A DNA stretch of 51,513 nucleotides, taken from positions 1-51,513 of the forward strand of contig JAGTRX010000004.1 in NCBI GenBank assembly GCA_018262285.1, in the 5' to 3' direction. Under the pieces are notes generated by a model that searched no databases, was not told the origin of the DNA, and was given only the letters and a program-made list of their open reading frames with translations. Source of the stretch: Pseudomonadota bacterium (lineage in GTDB: Bacteria > Pseudomonadota > Gammaproteobacteria > Burkholderiales > Rhodocyclaceae). Below are positions 42,395-51,466 of the stretch, piece after piece; within the stretch, counting starts at the first letter, position 1, and each line of letters starts with the position of its first letter. Both the position numbers and the translations under genes were made by a program.

Positions 42395-45208
42395 CTAGCC
42401 AAGCCGCTGCCGTTGTTCCTGCAATTTCTTGAGCAAATCACAAAAATCGGTCAGCCGCGCCTTTTCCTGCTCAACCACCGCCGCCGGGGCGCGGGCGACA
42501 AAGCTCTCGTTGCCGAGTTTGTTTTGCGCAATGGCAATCTGCTTTTCGATTTTCTCGATTTCCTTGTCAATGCGCTCACGCTCGGCCGCAACATCGATTT
42601 CCACCTTCAGCATCAGGCGAATATTGCCGACGTTGGCCATCGGTGCCAGATCACCGGTCGGAATTTCATCGACCAATTGCACTTCTGAAACCTTGCACAA
42701 GGCTTGCAGGATCGGGGCAAATTCGGCGATTTCCGCGCCGCCACCTGCCACCAGCAAGGGCATGCGCAGCGCCGGCGACAAATTCATTTCACCGCGCAGA
42801 TTGCGGCAGGCGTAGGTCAGCGCTTTCAGGTGCTCAACCTTGGTTTCGCTGGCTTCGTCCAGTCTTTTTGGATTAGCCTGCGGATAGGCAGCCAGCATGA
42901 TGGAGTCGTGCGTTTTTCTACCGGCGATAGGCGCCACCGTCTGCCACAATTCCTCGGTGATGAAGGGGATAAGCGGATGCGCCAGACGCAGCACAGATTC
43001 CAGCACGCGCACCAGCGTGCGCCGAGCGGCGCGGACTTCCGGTTCGCTGCCAGTGTTGATCTGCACCTTGGCAATTTCCAGATACCAGTCGCAGAACTCG
43101 TCCCAGACGAACTTGTAAATGGCCTGCGCCAGCAAGTCGAAACGGTATTCTGCAACATGCTGTTCGATTTCGGCTTGCACGCGATGCAACTGGCTGACAA
43201 TCCAGCGATCGGCAAAGCTGAAATGCAATTGGCGACTACAGGTTTCGCGTTCGCCGGGTTCGAGAGCGAGATCGTGCCCCTCAACATTCATCAGCACAAA
43301 ACGCGTGGCGTTCCACAGCTTGTTGCAGAAATTGCGGTAGCCGTCACAGCGGTTGAGGTCGAACTTGATGTCGCGGCCGGGGCTGGCGAGGCTGGCAAAG
43401 GTAAAACGCAGGGCATCGGTACCAAAAGCCGGAATGCCTTCCGGATATTCCTTGCGCGTTTTCTTGGCGATACTTTCGGCCTGCTTCGGATTCATCAGGC
43501 CGGTCGTCCGCTTCTTGACCAACTCTTCGATACCGATGCCGTCGATCAGGTCAATCGGGTCAAGGACATTGCCCTTCGACTTGGACATTTTCTGGCCTTC
43601 GGCGTCGCGAATGAGGCCATGCACATAGACGTGCTTGAACGGAATCTTGCCGGTAAGGTGCTTGGTCATCATCACCATGCGCGCCACCCAGAAGAAAATG
43701 ATGTCAAAGCCGGTGACCAGCACCGACGAGGGCAGGTAAAGATCGAGCGCCGGGTTGGATTTCTCCGGATATTCCGGCGTCCAGTCCAGGGTCGAAAACG
43801 GCCACAGCGCCGAGGAATACCAGGTATCAAGCACGTCCGGGTCACGCGTCAGCGATCCGCTATAGCCCTTGGCAGCGGCTTCTGCCTTGGCTTCGGCTTC
43901 GTCGTGGGCAACAAAAATTTCGCCCTGTTCGCCATACCAGGCGGGAATCTGATGACCCCACCAGAGCTGACGTGAAATGCACCAATCCTGGATGTTGTTC
44001 AGCCACTGGTTGTAGGTATTGACCCAGTTTTCCGGCACGAACTTGATTTCGCTAGAAGCGACGCATTCGAGCGCCTTGGCAGTGATTGATGTGCCATCGG
44101 CTCCAGGCTTGGTCATAGCAACAAACCACTGGTCGGTGAGCATTGGCTCGATGACGACACCGGTGCGGTCACCGCGCGGCACCTTGAGCTTGTGCTTATC
44201 GGTCTTCTCCAGGATGCCTAGCGCTTCAAGGTCGGCGACAACGGCGTTGCGCGCATCGAAGCGATCCATGCCGCGATACTTGATCGGGGCGTTGTCGTTT
44301 ATTTTGGCGTCCAGGGTCAGTATGGAAATCATCGGCAAATCGTGGCGCTGGCCGACGGCATAGTCGTTGAAATCGTGTGCCGGCGTCACCTTGACGCAGC
44401 CGGTGCCAAATTCAAGATCGACGTAAGCATCGGCAATGATGGGGATTTCCCGGTTAGTGAGTGGCAACTTCACGCTCTTGCCGATCATGTGCCTGTAACG
44501 TTCATCCTCGGGATGCACCATGACGGCCGTGTCGCCGAGCATGGTTTCCGGCCGGGTGGTGGCAACAACGAGCGAATCGCTACCATCTGCCAGGGGATAG
44601 CGAATGTGCCACATGAAACCATCTTCTTCCTCACTCACCACTTCCAGATCGGACACCGCCGTATGCAGCACCGGGTCCCAATTGACCAGGCGCTTGCCGC
44701 GATAGATCAGGCCTTCGTTGTAAAGGCGAACAAAGGTTTCAGTAACAATCTTGTTGAGGCCGGCATCCATGGTAAAGCGCTCGCGCTTCCAGTCCGGGCT
44801 GGTGCCGAGACGGCGCATCTGACGAGTAATGGTATTGCCGGAGTATTCCTTCCATTCCCAGACTTTTTCGAGGAATTTCTCACGGCCAAGATCGTGGCGG
44901 GAAATCCCCTGCGCGTCCAACTGGCGCTCGACGACGATCTGGGTGGCGATGCCGGCGTGGTCAGTACCCGGCTGCCACAAGGTATTGTGGCCGCGCATCC
45001 GGTAATAACGGGTGAGCGCATCCATCAGTGTCTGGTTGAAGCCATGCCCCATGTGCAGCGTACCGGTCACATTAGGAGGCGGCAGCAGGATGCAGAAAGC
45101 GTCCGATTTGCCTTGGTCGACACCAGCGGCGAAATAATTTCGGGATTCCCATTCGGGATACCAGCGGCGTTCGATTTCCGCAGGTTCAAAAGTCTTGGCG
45201 AGTTCCAT
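42395..45208 (-). CDS. valS: Valyl-tRNA synthetase
   Basis: ValRS charges tRNA-Val. The 937-residue class I enzyme has [18 protein letters not shown] (HIGH), the large editing domain (about 200-330, with [13 protein letters not shown]), the KMSKSKGN loop near residue 550, the anticodon-binding region and a C-terminal coiled coil ([20 protein letters not shown]). Length and architecture are normal. It is the last gene of the minus-strand pepA-holC-small gene-valS group; 92 bases separate it from the small gene. A 423-codon frame on the opposite strand is a shadow. Confidence 0.98.
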   Translation of the reverse strand: MELAKTFEPAEIERRWYPEWESRNYFAAGVDQGKSDAFCILLPPPNVTGTLHMGHGFNQTLMDALTRYYRMRGHNTLWQPGTDHAGIATQIVVERQLDAQGISRHDLGREKFLEKVWEWKEYSGNTITRQMRRLGTSPDWKRERFTMDAGLNKIVTETFVRLYNEGLIYRGKRLVNWDPVLHTAVSDLEVVSEEEDGFMWHIRYPLADGSDSLVVATTRPETMLGDTAVMVHPEDERYRHMIGKSVKLPLTNREIPIIADAYVDLEFGTGCVKVTPAHDFNDYAVGQRHDLPMISILTLDAKINDNAPIKYRGMDRFDARNAVVADLEALGILEKTDKHKLKVPRGDRTGVVIEPMLTDQWFVAMTKPGADGTSITAKALECVASSEIKFVPENWVNTYNQWLNNIQDWCISRQLWWGHQIPAWYGEQGEIFVAHDEAEAKAEAAAKGYSGSLTRDPDVLDTWYSSALWPFSTLDWTPEYPEKSNPALDLYLPSSVLVTGFDIIFFWVARMVMMTKHLTGKIPFKHVYVHGLIRDAEGQKMSKSKGNVLDPIDLIDGIGIEELVKKRTTGLMNPKQAESIAKKTRKEYPEGIPAFGTDALRFTFASLASPGRDIKFDLNRCDGYRNFCNKLWNATRFVLMNVEGHDLALEPGERETCSRQLHFSFADRWIVSQLHRVQAEIEQHVAEYRFDLLAQAIYKFVWDEFCDWYLEIAKVQINTGSEPEVRAARRTLVRVLESVLRLAHPLIPFITEELWQTVAPIAGRKTHDSIMLAAYPQANPKRLDEASETKVEHLKALTYACRNLRGEMNLSPALRMPLLVAGGGAEIAEFAPILQALCKVSEVQLVDEIPTGDLAPMANVGNIRLMLKVEIDVAAERERIDKEIEKIEKQIAIAQNKLGNESFVARAPAAVVEQEKARLTDFCDLLKKLQEQRQRLG

Positions 45209-45300
45209 GGTAAGCGATCATGCTGAAAACCATGGATTATACCGGCTCCGACAAAGTGCCGCCGTCACTGGCGAAGTAGTTTTGTCGGGTAAAACCCGAA

Positions 45301-45717
45301 CTACCGCCGCGCTTTTTTCTTGCGCTCGTTCAAAAAATCGCGAATTGCCGCTTCAGTCGTCTCGATCAGCCCCTGTTCCAGTTCCTTGCTCAGGCCGGCA
45401 ATTGTGGTCTGCAAAGCGGCTTCGACCAGACTCGGCAATTCGGCTTCGAGGCGGTCATGCACACGGCGCGTAAATTCCTGAGCCAATTTCTCCAGCATGG
45501 CCGGATCAAGCTGGGGCTGGCGGGGAGCCTCAATAATTTCTTCGGTTTCGACCACGGTCAATACTGGCAGGTCGTCATCCTCGCCCGGCAGCGCATCGGT
45601 CAGTATGGGCAGGTCGTTATTGGGCGGCGGCCGTACCGGTTGTGGGCGGCGGCGCTGCATGAGCGCGTCGGCTCTAGCCACGACGGAATCAACCACAAGC
45701 CCCTCTTTTTCGCTCAT
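45301..45717 (-). CDS. Small conserved protein between holC and valS
   Basis: A 138-residue acidic protein. Residues 20-75 are proline-rich and repetitive, with NDLPILTD and DDLPVLTV as two copies of a DLPxLT motif. Residues 78-138 are predicted helical (DPAMLEKLAQEFTRRVHDRL, AAIRDFLNERKKKARR) with a basic end. A similar small gene is often found at this position in betaproteobacteria, and DUF2486 is a possible family name that I could not check. Its start overlaps the holC stop (ATGA). The role is unknown. Confidence 0.8.
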   Translation of the reverse strand: MSEKEGLVVDSVVARADALMQRRRPQPVRPPPNNDLPILTDALPGEDDDLPVLTVVETEEIIEAPRQPQLDPAMLEKLAQEFTRRVHDRLEAELPSLVEAALQTTIAGLSKELEQGLIETTEAAIRDFLNERKKKARR

Positions 45718-46139
45718 GAGCGCTCCGCAAGATTGAAAAATTTGACCTCGTAACCCCGGTCTTTGTAAAACCGGGCGCGTTCCCGCCCGGCCTGACGATT
45801 GTCCTCTTCTTCGCCAACAACCTCGATCAGGCTGGAAAAACGCGAAAAATTGGGCGGCACTTCCTTGCCCAGATTCATCAGCCTTTCATCCTGCGGGGGC
45901 TGATCAAGATTACTGGTGATAACGATCGGCGTCTGGCTGGCCAATGGTGATCCGGCCAGGCAATGCGGCACAAACCCGGTCGGCGGGCGAACCCAGAGAA
46001 AGCGGTCGAGTTCGGCCGCCAGCGCCGCTTCGGGGGCATAGACCAAAATAGGCTTGCCCTGTGCCGCCGCCTTGCCAAGCAAGTCGCACGCTGCAGCAAG
46101 CCGATCCGCTGCCCCGTGATAAAAGAAAATCCGGGTCAA
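45714..46139 (-). CDS. holC: DNA polymerase III chi subunit HolC
   Basis: The chi subunit connects the clamp loader to single-stranded-DNA-binding protein. The 141-residue product begins LTRIFFYHGAADRLAAACDL, with GKPILVYAPEAALAAELDRF and LWVRPPTGFVPHC as family features, and ends RARFYKDRGYEVKFFNLAE. The start is a TTG at 46139 whose bases overlap the pepA stop (TTGA), so the gene is probably coupled to pepA. The longer frame reaching 46376 lies inside pepA and is not used. Confidence 0.92.
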   Translation of the reverse strand: MTRIFFYHGAADRLAAACDLLGKAAAQGKPILVYAPEAALAAELDRFLWVRPPTGFVPHCLAGSPLASQTPIVITSNLDQPPQDERLMNLGKEVPPNFSRFSSLIEVVGEEEDNRQAGRERARFYKDRGYEVKFFNLAERS

Positions 46140-47632
46140 TTGAGCTTGCCTGCCCGCTTCAGGAGAAAATAACTGAGCATCGGCACTGGCCGGCCGGTGG
46201 AGCCCTTTTCCTTGCCGGAAAGATAGGCCGTGCCGGCAATATCGAGATGTGCCCAATTGAATTTTTTGGTAAAGCGGGACAGAAAACAGGCACCGGTGAT
46301 GGTTCCAGCGGTACGGCCACCAATATTGGCCATGTCGGCAAAATTGCTTTTCAGCAAATCCTGATAATCGTCCCACAGCGGCAACTGCCAGGCGCGATCA
46401 TGCGCTTCTTCGCCAGCGGCAATCAGCTCACGCGCCAGACCATCATTGTTGGCCAGAAGTCCGGTGGTGACGTGGCCGAGCGCAATAACGCAGGCGCCGG
46501 TCAGGGTTGCCACATCGACCACGATATCCGGGTCGAAACGTTCGCAATAGGTCAGCGCGTCACACAAAACCAGACGGCCTTCGGCATCGGTATTGAGAAT
46601 TTCAACCGTCTGGCCAGAAAGAGAAGTCACAATGTCGCCAGGGCGCGTCGCTCCGCCGCCCGGCATGTTTTCAGCCGTTGGCACAACAACGGTAAGATTG
46701 ACCGGCAGACGCATGCCGGCAACGGCCTTCATCGTTCCCAATACACTAGCGGCACCGCTCATGTCGAACTTCATTTCGTCCATTTCAGCCGGCGGCTTGA
46801 GGGAAATGCCACCAGTATCGAAGGTAATACCCTTGCCAACCAGCACCACAGGTTTTTCGCTCGCCTTGCCGCCTTTATAATGCAGGACGATCAATTTCGG
46901 CGGTTGGTGCGAACCCTTGGCGACCGCCAACAAGGAATGCATGCCGAGCTTTTCCATGTCGGCGCGTTCCAGAATATCGCAAGAGAGCTTGAATTCGGCT
47001 GCCAGTTTTTTGGCCTCCTCGGCCAGATAGGTGGGCGTGCACACATTCGGTGGCATATTGGCCAGCGTCCGCGTCAGCGCCATACCTTCGGCAATGGCGC
47101 AGCCCTGCTTAATGGCTTCCTCGGCCTGTGGTAGCTCGTTGCGTCGCTCAATTGAGAAGGTGATTTTCTTGAGAGGACGCCGTAGTTCCTCTTTTCTGCT
47201 CTTGAACTGGTCAAATCGGTAGGTCACCTCCTCGGCCAGCAAGGTCGCCTGCCGCACCCGCCAGGCCAGGCTGCGCTTCTTGACCGCGATTTCAGTCAGG
47301 TAAAAAGTGGCATCAAAAGCGCCGGTCTCATTGAGTGTCCTGACCGCCAGGCGCATGGCCGCCTGATATTCCTTCTCGCGGAATTCGCGCTCCTTGCCCA
47401 AACCAACCAGCAAAACGCGATCCGCCAGAACCCCCGGCACATGGTGTAATAACAAGGTCGTTCCCGCCTTACCCTCCATGTCACCGCGCTTGATGATCTC
47501 GGAGAGGTAGCCAGCAGCGGCCTTGTCAAGGAGTTCTGCCGCCAAAGTCATTTTGCGCGGTTCGAAAATTCCAACCACGACGCTGCCGGTACGCTGTTTT
47601 TCCGGGCTGCCGCTTTTTGTGCTAAATTCCAC
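46136..47632 (-). CDS. pepA: Leucyl aminopeptidase (M17)
   Basis: A 498-residue zinc or manganese aminopeptidase of the M17 family, hexameric in known cases and also a DNA-binding factor in E. coli. The metal and catalytic motifs are VGKGITFDTGGISLKP, FDMSGAASVLG and NTDAEGRLVLCDAL. It starts at a GTG. The gene is divergent from lptF, a very conserved arrangement, and leads the holC-small gene-valS group. A promoter candidate lies at 47671-47700. Confidence 0.97.
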   Translation of the reverse strand: MEFSTKSGSPEKQRTGSVVVGIFEPRKMTLAAELLDKAAAGYLSEIIKRGDMEGKAGTTLLLHHVPGVLADRVLLVGLGKEREFREKEYQAAMRLAVRTLNETGAFDATFYLTEIAVKKRSLAWRVRQATLLAEEVTYRFDQFKSRKEELRRPLKKITFSIERRNELPQAEEAIKQGCAIAEGMALTRTLANMPPNVCTPTYLAEEAKKLAAEFKLSCDILERADMEKLGMHSLLAVAKGSHQPPKLIVLHYKGGKASEKPVVLVGKGITFDTGGISLKPPAEMDEMKFDMSGAASVLGTMKAVAGMRLPVNLTVVVPTAENMPGGGATRPGDIVTSLSGQTVEILNTDAEGRLVLCDALTYCERFDPDIVVDVATLTGACVIALGHVTTGLLANNDGLARELIAAGEEAHDRAWQLPLWDDYQDLLKSNFADMANIGGRTAGTITGACFLSRFTKKFNWAHLDIAGTAYLSGKEKGSTGRPVPMLSYFLLKRAGKLN

Positions 47633-47670
47633 GCGCCTCTCCTGTTTTCATAAAAGTCGTCAATTTGACG

Positions 47671-47700
47671 ATTATCCTCGTAAATTTCAATTTTCGTCAA
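47671..47700 (-). promoter_or_regulatory. Sigma-70-like promoter of the pepA operon
   Basis: Read on the minus strand, TTGACG (47700-47695) and GATAAT (47676-47671) are separated by 18 bases. Both boxes match five of six consensus positions. Transcription would start near 47664 and leave a leader of about 30 bases before the pepA GTG. Confidence 0.65.
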
Positions 47701-47703
47701 AGC

Positions 47704-48789
47704 ATGATCTTCGAACGTGCCATGCGACGTGAATTTGTCCACGCAGCAGCCGGCATCTGCGTGGCGCTTCTCGCCGTCCTCGTCTCGACCCAATTGATCC
47801 GGCTGCTCAACGATGCCGCCGGCGGCAAGGTTGCGCCAGAAGCTGTGCTGGCTCTGCTCGGCTTCTCGGCACTGAATTACCTGCCGATAGTCCTTGTTCT
47901 CACTTTGTTCATCGCTATTCTGATGAGCCTGTCACGCGCCTGGAGCGACTCGGAAATGGTCGTCTGGCAGAGTTGCGGACAACCGCTCACCGCCTGGATC
48001 AAGCCGGTATTAAAATTTGCGCTGCCGGTCATCCTGGCCATTGCCCTGCTTTCAGCCGTACTCACGCCCTGGGCCAATTTCAAGAGCACTGAATACAAGG
48101 ACAAGCTCAACGCCCGCAACGACACTTCACAAGTCTCTCCCGGCGCCTTCCGCGAAGGCAAGAAGGGCGAGCGCGTCTTGTTTGTTGAGGCCATAAGCAA
48201 GGATTTCAGCCAGGTGCGCAACGTTTTTGTCGCCTCTGTGCAGCACGGCAAACTTGGCGTCATCATGGCTTCTTCTGGCCATCAGGAATACGCCGCTAAC
48301 GGCGATCGCTTCATGGTGCTGGAAAAGGGGCGGCGCTACGAGGTGGAACCTGGCACACCCGAATTCAAAATCATGGAGTACGAACGTTATTCAATTCGCA
48401 GTGAAGACTCGGCCGTTCAATCCGGTGATCCCATGCCAAAAACCATGTTGATCTGGGATCTGCTGCGCCAGAACACCAATGTGAGCCGTGGCGAACTGCT
48501 GTGGCGCTTCAGCCTGCCGGTTTCGGCCATTTTGCTTGCACTTCTGGCCATTCCACTTTCGTATGTCAATCCACGCGCCGGGCGCTCGGCCAATATCTTG
48601 ATGGCCATCCTGATTTACACCATCTACAACAATTTAATCTCGGTCAGCCAATCCTGGGTAACCTTTGGCAAAATGTCCTTCTGGCTCGCCATCTGGCCCG
48701 TACACCTGCTCATGGCAGCACTCGTCGCCCTGCTCTTTTACCGGCGTATCGCTTTCAATGCCCTCCAATGCCGGAGGAAAGCCACATGA
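47704..48789 (+). CDS. lptF: LPS export permease LptF
   Basis: LptF is one of two permeases that, with the LptB ATPase, extract lipopolysaccharide from the inner membrane. The 361-residue protein has six membrane helices, three on each side of a periplasmic beta-jellyroll of about 160 residues (residues 105-265). Typical stretches are MIFERAMRREFVHAA, the EMVVWQSCGQPLTAWIKPVL region and the late LAIPLSYVNPRAGRSANI. The ATG at 47704 is used. It overlaps lptG by four bases (ATGA). Confidence 0.96.
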   Translation: MIFERAMRREFVHAAAGICVALLAVLVSTQLIRLLNDAAGGKVAPEAVLALLGFSALNYLPIVLVLTLFIAILMSLSRAWSDSEMVVWQSCGQPLTAWIKPVLKFALPVILAIALLSAVLTPWANFKSTEYKDKLNARNDTSQVSPGAFREGKKGERVLFVEAISKDFSQVRNVFVASVQHGKLGVIMASSGHQEYAANGDRFMVLEKGRRYEVEPGTPEFKIMEYERYSIRSEDSAVQSGDPMPKTMLIWDLLRQNTNVSRGELLWRFSLPVSAILLALLAIPLSYVNPRAGRSANILMAILIYTIYNNLISVSQSWVTFGKMSFWLAIWPVHLLMAALVALLFYRRIAFNALQCRRKAT

Positions 48790-49868
48790 AATTCATGCTT
48801 TATCAACGCTACCTGATGCGTGAGGCTTTCGCTGCCATCTTGCTGGTTCTGGCCGCGTTTCTGGCGCTTTTCAGCTTTTTCGACCTGATGAACGAGTTGC
48901 GTACCGTCGGTGTTGGCGGCTATCAATTCAGCCAGGCGCTGATTTTCGTCATTCTCAGCCTGCCTGGGCGTTTCTACGAACTCATCCCGATTGCCGCCAT
49001 GATCGGCTCTCTATACGCTCTAACTACCTTGGCGCGACATTCCGAAATCACGGTTTTGCGTTGTTCTGGCCTTTCAATCCGGGAATTGCTCCTGACACTT
49101 TTTCGTGTCGCTGGGGTTCTTGGCGTTGCCACTTTCCTCATTGGCGAAGGCGTCGTTCCATTTTCCGAAAGAGCCGCCCAGGACTTCCGCGCCCGCGCCG
49201 TCAACCAGGTCATTGTCCAGCAGGGCTTCGAATCCGGGCTCTGGCTCAAGGACGGCCGCAATTTCATCAACGTCAAACAGGCCATGGCGGATGCCCGCCT
49301 GCTCGGTATCCGTATTTACGAATTTGACCAGAACAACGCCCTGAAGTCGGTAAGCGAGGCCAAGGAAGGCCATTTTTTGCCCTCTGGACGCTGGCAACTG
49401 CGCGGCGTGGTACGCACCGTACTCGAAGGCGAACGCGCCCGCGTCATCACTGAAGAGACCGCCGAATGGCAATCCGCCCTCAATCCCGACTTGCTTTCGG
49501 TGCTCATGGTAGCGCCGGAACGCATGTCATTATTCAGCCTGGTGAAATACACCCGCCACCTTGCCGACAACCAGCAGAAAACCGAGCGCTATGAAATCGC
49601 CATCTGGAAAAAGCTGATTTACCCACTCGCCTCGCTGGTCATGGTGGCGCTGGCGCTGCCCTTCGGCACCACCCAGAGTCGCATGGGGGGCACCAGTCTC
49701 AAAATTTTTGGCGGCGTCATGATTGGCATCCTCTTCCACATGCTCAACGGGCTATTCTCCAGCCTTGGCGTCATCAATTCATGGCTGCCTTTTGCCAGCG
49801 CCATTGCACCTTCGGCGCTGTTCATGTTGGCGGCGATGGGTATGCTGTGGTGGGTTGAACGTCGCTAG
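48786..49868 (+). CDS. lptG: LPS export permease LptG
   Basis: LptG is the partner of LptF in the LPS transporter. The 360-residue protein has the same plan of three plus three membrane helices around a periplasmic jellyroll. Landmarks are YQRYLMREAFAAILLVLAAF, the EITVLRCSGLSIRELL coupling segment and the ALPFGTTQSRMGGTSLKIFG stretch near the fourth helix. Its start overlaps the lptF stop. It is convergent with the DUF3106 gene, 31 bases away. Confidence 0.96.
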   Translation: MKFMLYQRYLMREAFAAILLVLAAFLALFSFFDLMNELRTVGVGGYQFSQALIFVILSLPGRFYELIPIAAMIGSLYALTTLARHSEITVLRCSGLSIRELLLTLFRVAGVLGVATFLIGEGVVPFSERAAQDFRARAVNQVIVQQGFESGLWLKDGRNFINVKQAMADARLLGIRIYEFDQNNALKSVSEAKEGHFLPSGRWQLRGVVRTVLEGERARVITEETAEWQSALNPDLLSVLMVAPERMSLFSLVKYTRHLADNQQKTERYEIAIWKKLIYPLASLVMVALALPFGTTQSRMGGTSLKIFGGVMIGILFHMLNGLFSSLGVINSWLPFASAIAPSALFMLAAMGMLWWVERR

Positions 49869-49899
49869 AAACTTGTAGGGAAAGTCTGCAAACGCGGCC

Positions 49900-50424
49900 T
49901 TACCGCGCTGTTTCGCCGCCGCTCACTGCCGCAGGCACGGTCGCTGGAGAAAGCGCCGGGCTGGCCTGCTCAATCGGAGCAACCACTTTCGGAGCAGGCT
50001 TTTCACCGCGCTTGAGGCGCGCCTTATCTTCTGCCGGCAAGTTCGAGTAGGACTGCCATTTTTTGTGGATTTCCGCTTTTTTTTCCGGTGGCAACTGCGA
50101 GAACGCCTTATAGTCGCTGCGCACTTTGGCACGCTGCTCCGGCGTCATCGCCGCCCATTGCTGCATGCGCTTCTGAACCAATTGCTGCGCTTGCGGTTTC
50201 ATTTTTTGATAACGCCCAGCAATCCCCAGCCACTTCTTGCGCCGGAAATTTTCCATCTGATCCCAATCGCGAACAAGCGGTGCCAGAACCTTCTGCTGCT
50301 CAAGGCTCAACTCTTTCCATTGCGGCTGGGGCGGCGTGGCAATCACCGCCGGGGTCGGCGCTAACGCCCAAGCGGGAGATGCCAGTGCCAGAAGAAGTGC
50401 TATTCCTCGGAGGAATCGAGCCAT
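49900..50424 (-). CDS. DUF3106 family exported protein
   Basis: A 174-residue protein with a signal peptide (MARFLRGIALLLALASPAWA). Its body is repetitive helical sequence of the type W-x-x-LS-x-EQQ-x-x-LAPL and RRKKWLGIAGRYQKMKPQAQ, with PEQRAKVRSDYKAFSQLPPE, which is the DUF3106 pattern. The C-terminal 40 residues are Ala/Pro-rich. The family resembles small periplasmic folding or stress proteins, but the function is unknown. It overlaps the DUF3619 gene by 25 bases in a sigma factor operon. Confidence 0.92.
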   Translation of the reverse strand: MARFLRGIALLLALASPAWALAPTPAVIATPPQPQWKELSLEQQKVLAPLVRDWDQMENFRRKKWLGIAGRYQKMKPQAQQLVQKRMQQWAAMTPEQRAKVRSDYKAFSQLPPEKKAEIHKKWQSYSNLPAEDKARLKRGEKPAPKVVAPIEQASPALSPATVPAAVSGGETAR

Positions 50425-50783
50425 GCAGCAAAGCCCTTGTCGAGAAAAGCGTCAGGAGGAATGTCATCGGCCAGCAGAGCACTGTCGATATCCTCAAGGT
50501 CATTGATGTACTGGTGACCTTGCCAGTAAACGGCCAGCGCCATGCCGACCAGAAGAAGCAGAATGGCCATCATCTGCCAAAAACGAGCATCAACAGACAG
50601 CTTGATATCGCCATGTCCGGCAGTACCTGCCAGCACCGGAGCAGTTTGCCGCACCTCCTGCCGCTGACGCGACAGGGCATGGTGACGTGCCGCCTCCAGT
50701 CGCCGCAAGGCGCCGGGCGAGATGTCGTCAAGGCTGTGATTCAGTCCCTGACAAATATGATAGGCAAAGCGTTCTTCGGTCAT
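50400..50783 (-). CDS. DUF3619 family membrane protein, possible anti-sigma factor
   Basis: A 127-residue protein with a cytoplasmic N-terminus (MTEERFAYHICQGLNHSLDD, GALRRLEAARHHALSR), one membrane helix at about residues 70-88 (WQMMAILLLLVGMALAVYW) and a short acidic periplasmic tail. This is the DUF3619 family. The position right after a sigma factor gene, with a four-base overlap, and the single membrane helix make an anti-sigma role plausible, but that is inference. No zinc-binding HxxxCxxC motif is present. Confidence 0.88.
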   Translation of the reverse strand: MTEERFAYHICQGLNHSLDDISPGALRRLEAARHHALSRQRQEVRQTAPVLAGTAGHGDIKLSVDARFWQMMAILLLLVGMALAVYWQGHQYINDLEDIDSALLADDIPPDAFLDKGFAAWLDSSEE

Positions 50784-51343
50784 AACTTGATTCCCTTGGC
50801 GGCAAGCGCCGCGGCCAGAGTGTGGGTCGCACGTGAGCAGTGGGTCTTGACACTACCGTCCGAACAACCCATCGCCGCAGCGGTCTCTGCCACATCCATG
50901 TCTTCCCAGTAACGCATCAGGAAGGCTTCTCGTTGACGCGCTGGCAGTTTTGCAATTTCGGCCTCGATGATGGCCATGGTTTGTGCCTGCTGCAAAGCCC
51001 CTTCCGGCGAATTGCTGATCATTGCGCCGTCGCCGGCCTCAATGCTTTCGAGCGGATCGTAATCTTCGTCGTCGTTGGGTGAGAGCGCCGACAACACCGT
51101 CGTCCACATCGACCGCACTTTGCTGCGCCGGTAAAAATCGCGGATGGTGTTTTGCAGGATACGCTGAAACAACATTGGCAGTTCTTCATGCGGCTGGTTG
51201 CCGTATTTTTCAGCGAGCTTGAGCATGCTGTCCTGAACAATATCGAGCGCCGTCTCCTCGTTACGCACGGCAAACATCGCCTGTTTGAAGGCGCGCCGCT
51301 GCACCGATTCGAGAAACCAGGATAATTCGTGCGGCGTTGCCAG
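50780..51343 (-). CDS. RNA polymerase sigma factor, ECF-like
   Basis: A 187-residue sigma-70 family factor. Region 2 is ALDIVQDSMLKLAEKYGNQP followed by MLFQRILQNTIRDFYRR, and region 4 is LPARQREAFLMRYWEDMDVA with MGCSDGSVKTHCSRAT. A GTG at 51304 would start inside family-like sequence; TPHELSWFLESVQRRAFKQA continues upstream in frame, so I propose a CTG at 51343 with GGGAGA five bases before it. It leads an operon with DUF3619 and DUF3106 genes and is divergent from the acetolactate synthase gene. Confidence 0.9.
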   Translation of the reverse strand: MATPHELSWFLESVQRRAFKQAMFAVRNEETALDIVQDSMLKLAEKYGNQPHEELPMLFQRILQNTIRDFYRRSKVRSMWTTVLSALSPNDDEDYDPLESIEAGDGAMISNSPEGALQQAQTMAIIEAEIAKLPARQREAFLMRYWEDMDVAETAAAMGCSDGSVKTHCSRATHTLAAALAAKGIKL

Positions 51344-51466
51344 GAGATTCTCCCTGTTGGAATGCGGTTGTCTGGCGCAAAGGCTCAGGCGGATGCCTTG
51401 ACCAATCCCGGCTCGTCAATTAAGGTTACAGGTTTTCGGCTAACAGCTTTGACAGGCGTGTAAATC
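51344..51466. other. Divergent spacer between sigma factor and acetolactate synthase genes
   Basis: These 123 bases carry the GGGAGA site (51349-51354, minus strand) that sets the CTG start of the sigma gene. A TTGACA at 51449-51454, 12 bases before the plus-strand ATG, is too close to act as a minus-35 box for that gene. No leader peptide or attenuator was recognised. Confidence 0.4.

Noticed and set aside
42704-43975. Open frame of 423 codons on the plus strand
   Set aside because: It is antisense to valS and shows no domain motif.
46061-47134. Open frame of 357 codons on the plus strand
   Set aside because: It is antisense to pepA and its protein is low in recognisable motifs.
48501-48785. 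Long upstream extension of the lptG frame
   Set aside because: It overlaps the end of lptF out of frame, and the ATG at 48786 gives a normal LptG N-terminus.
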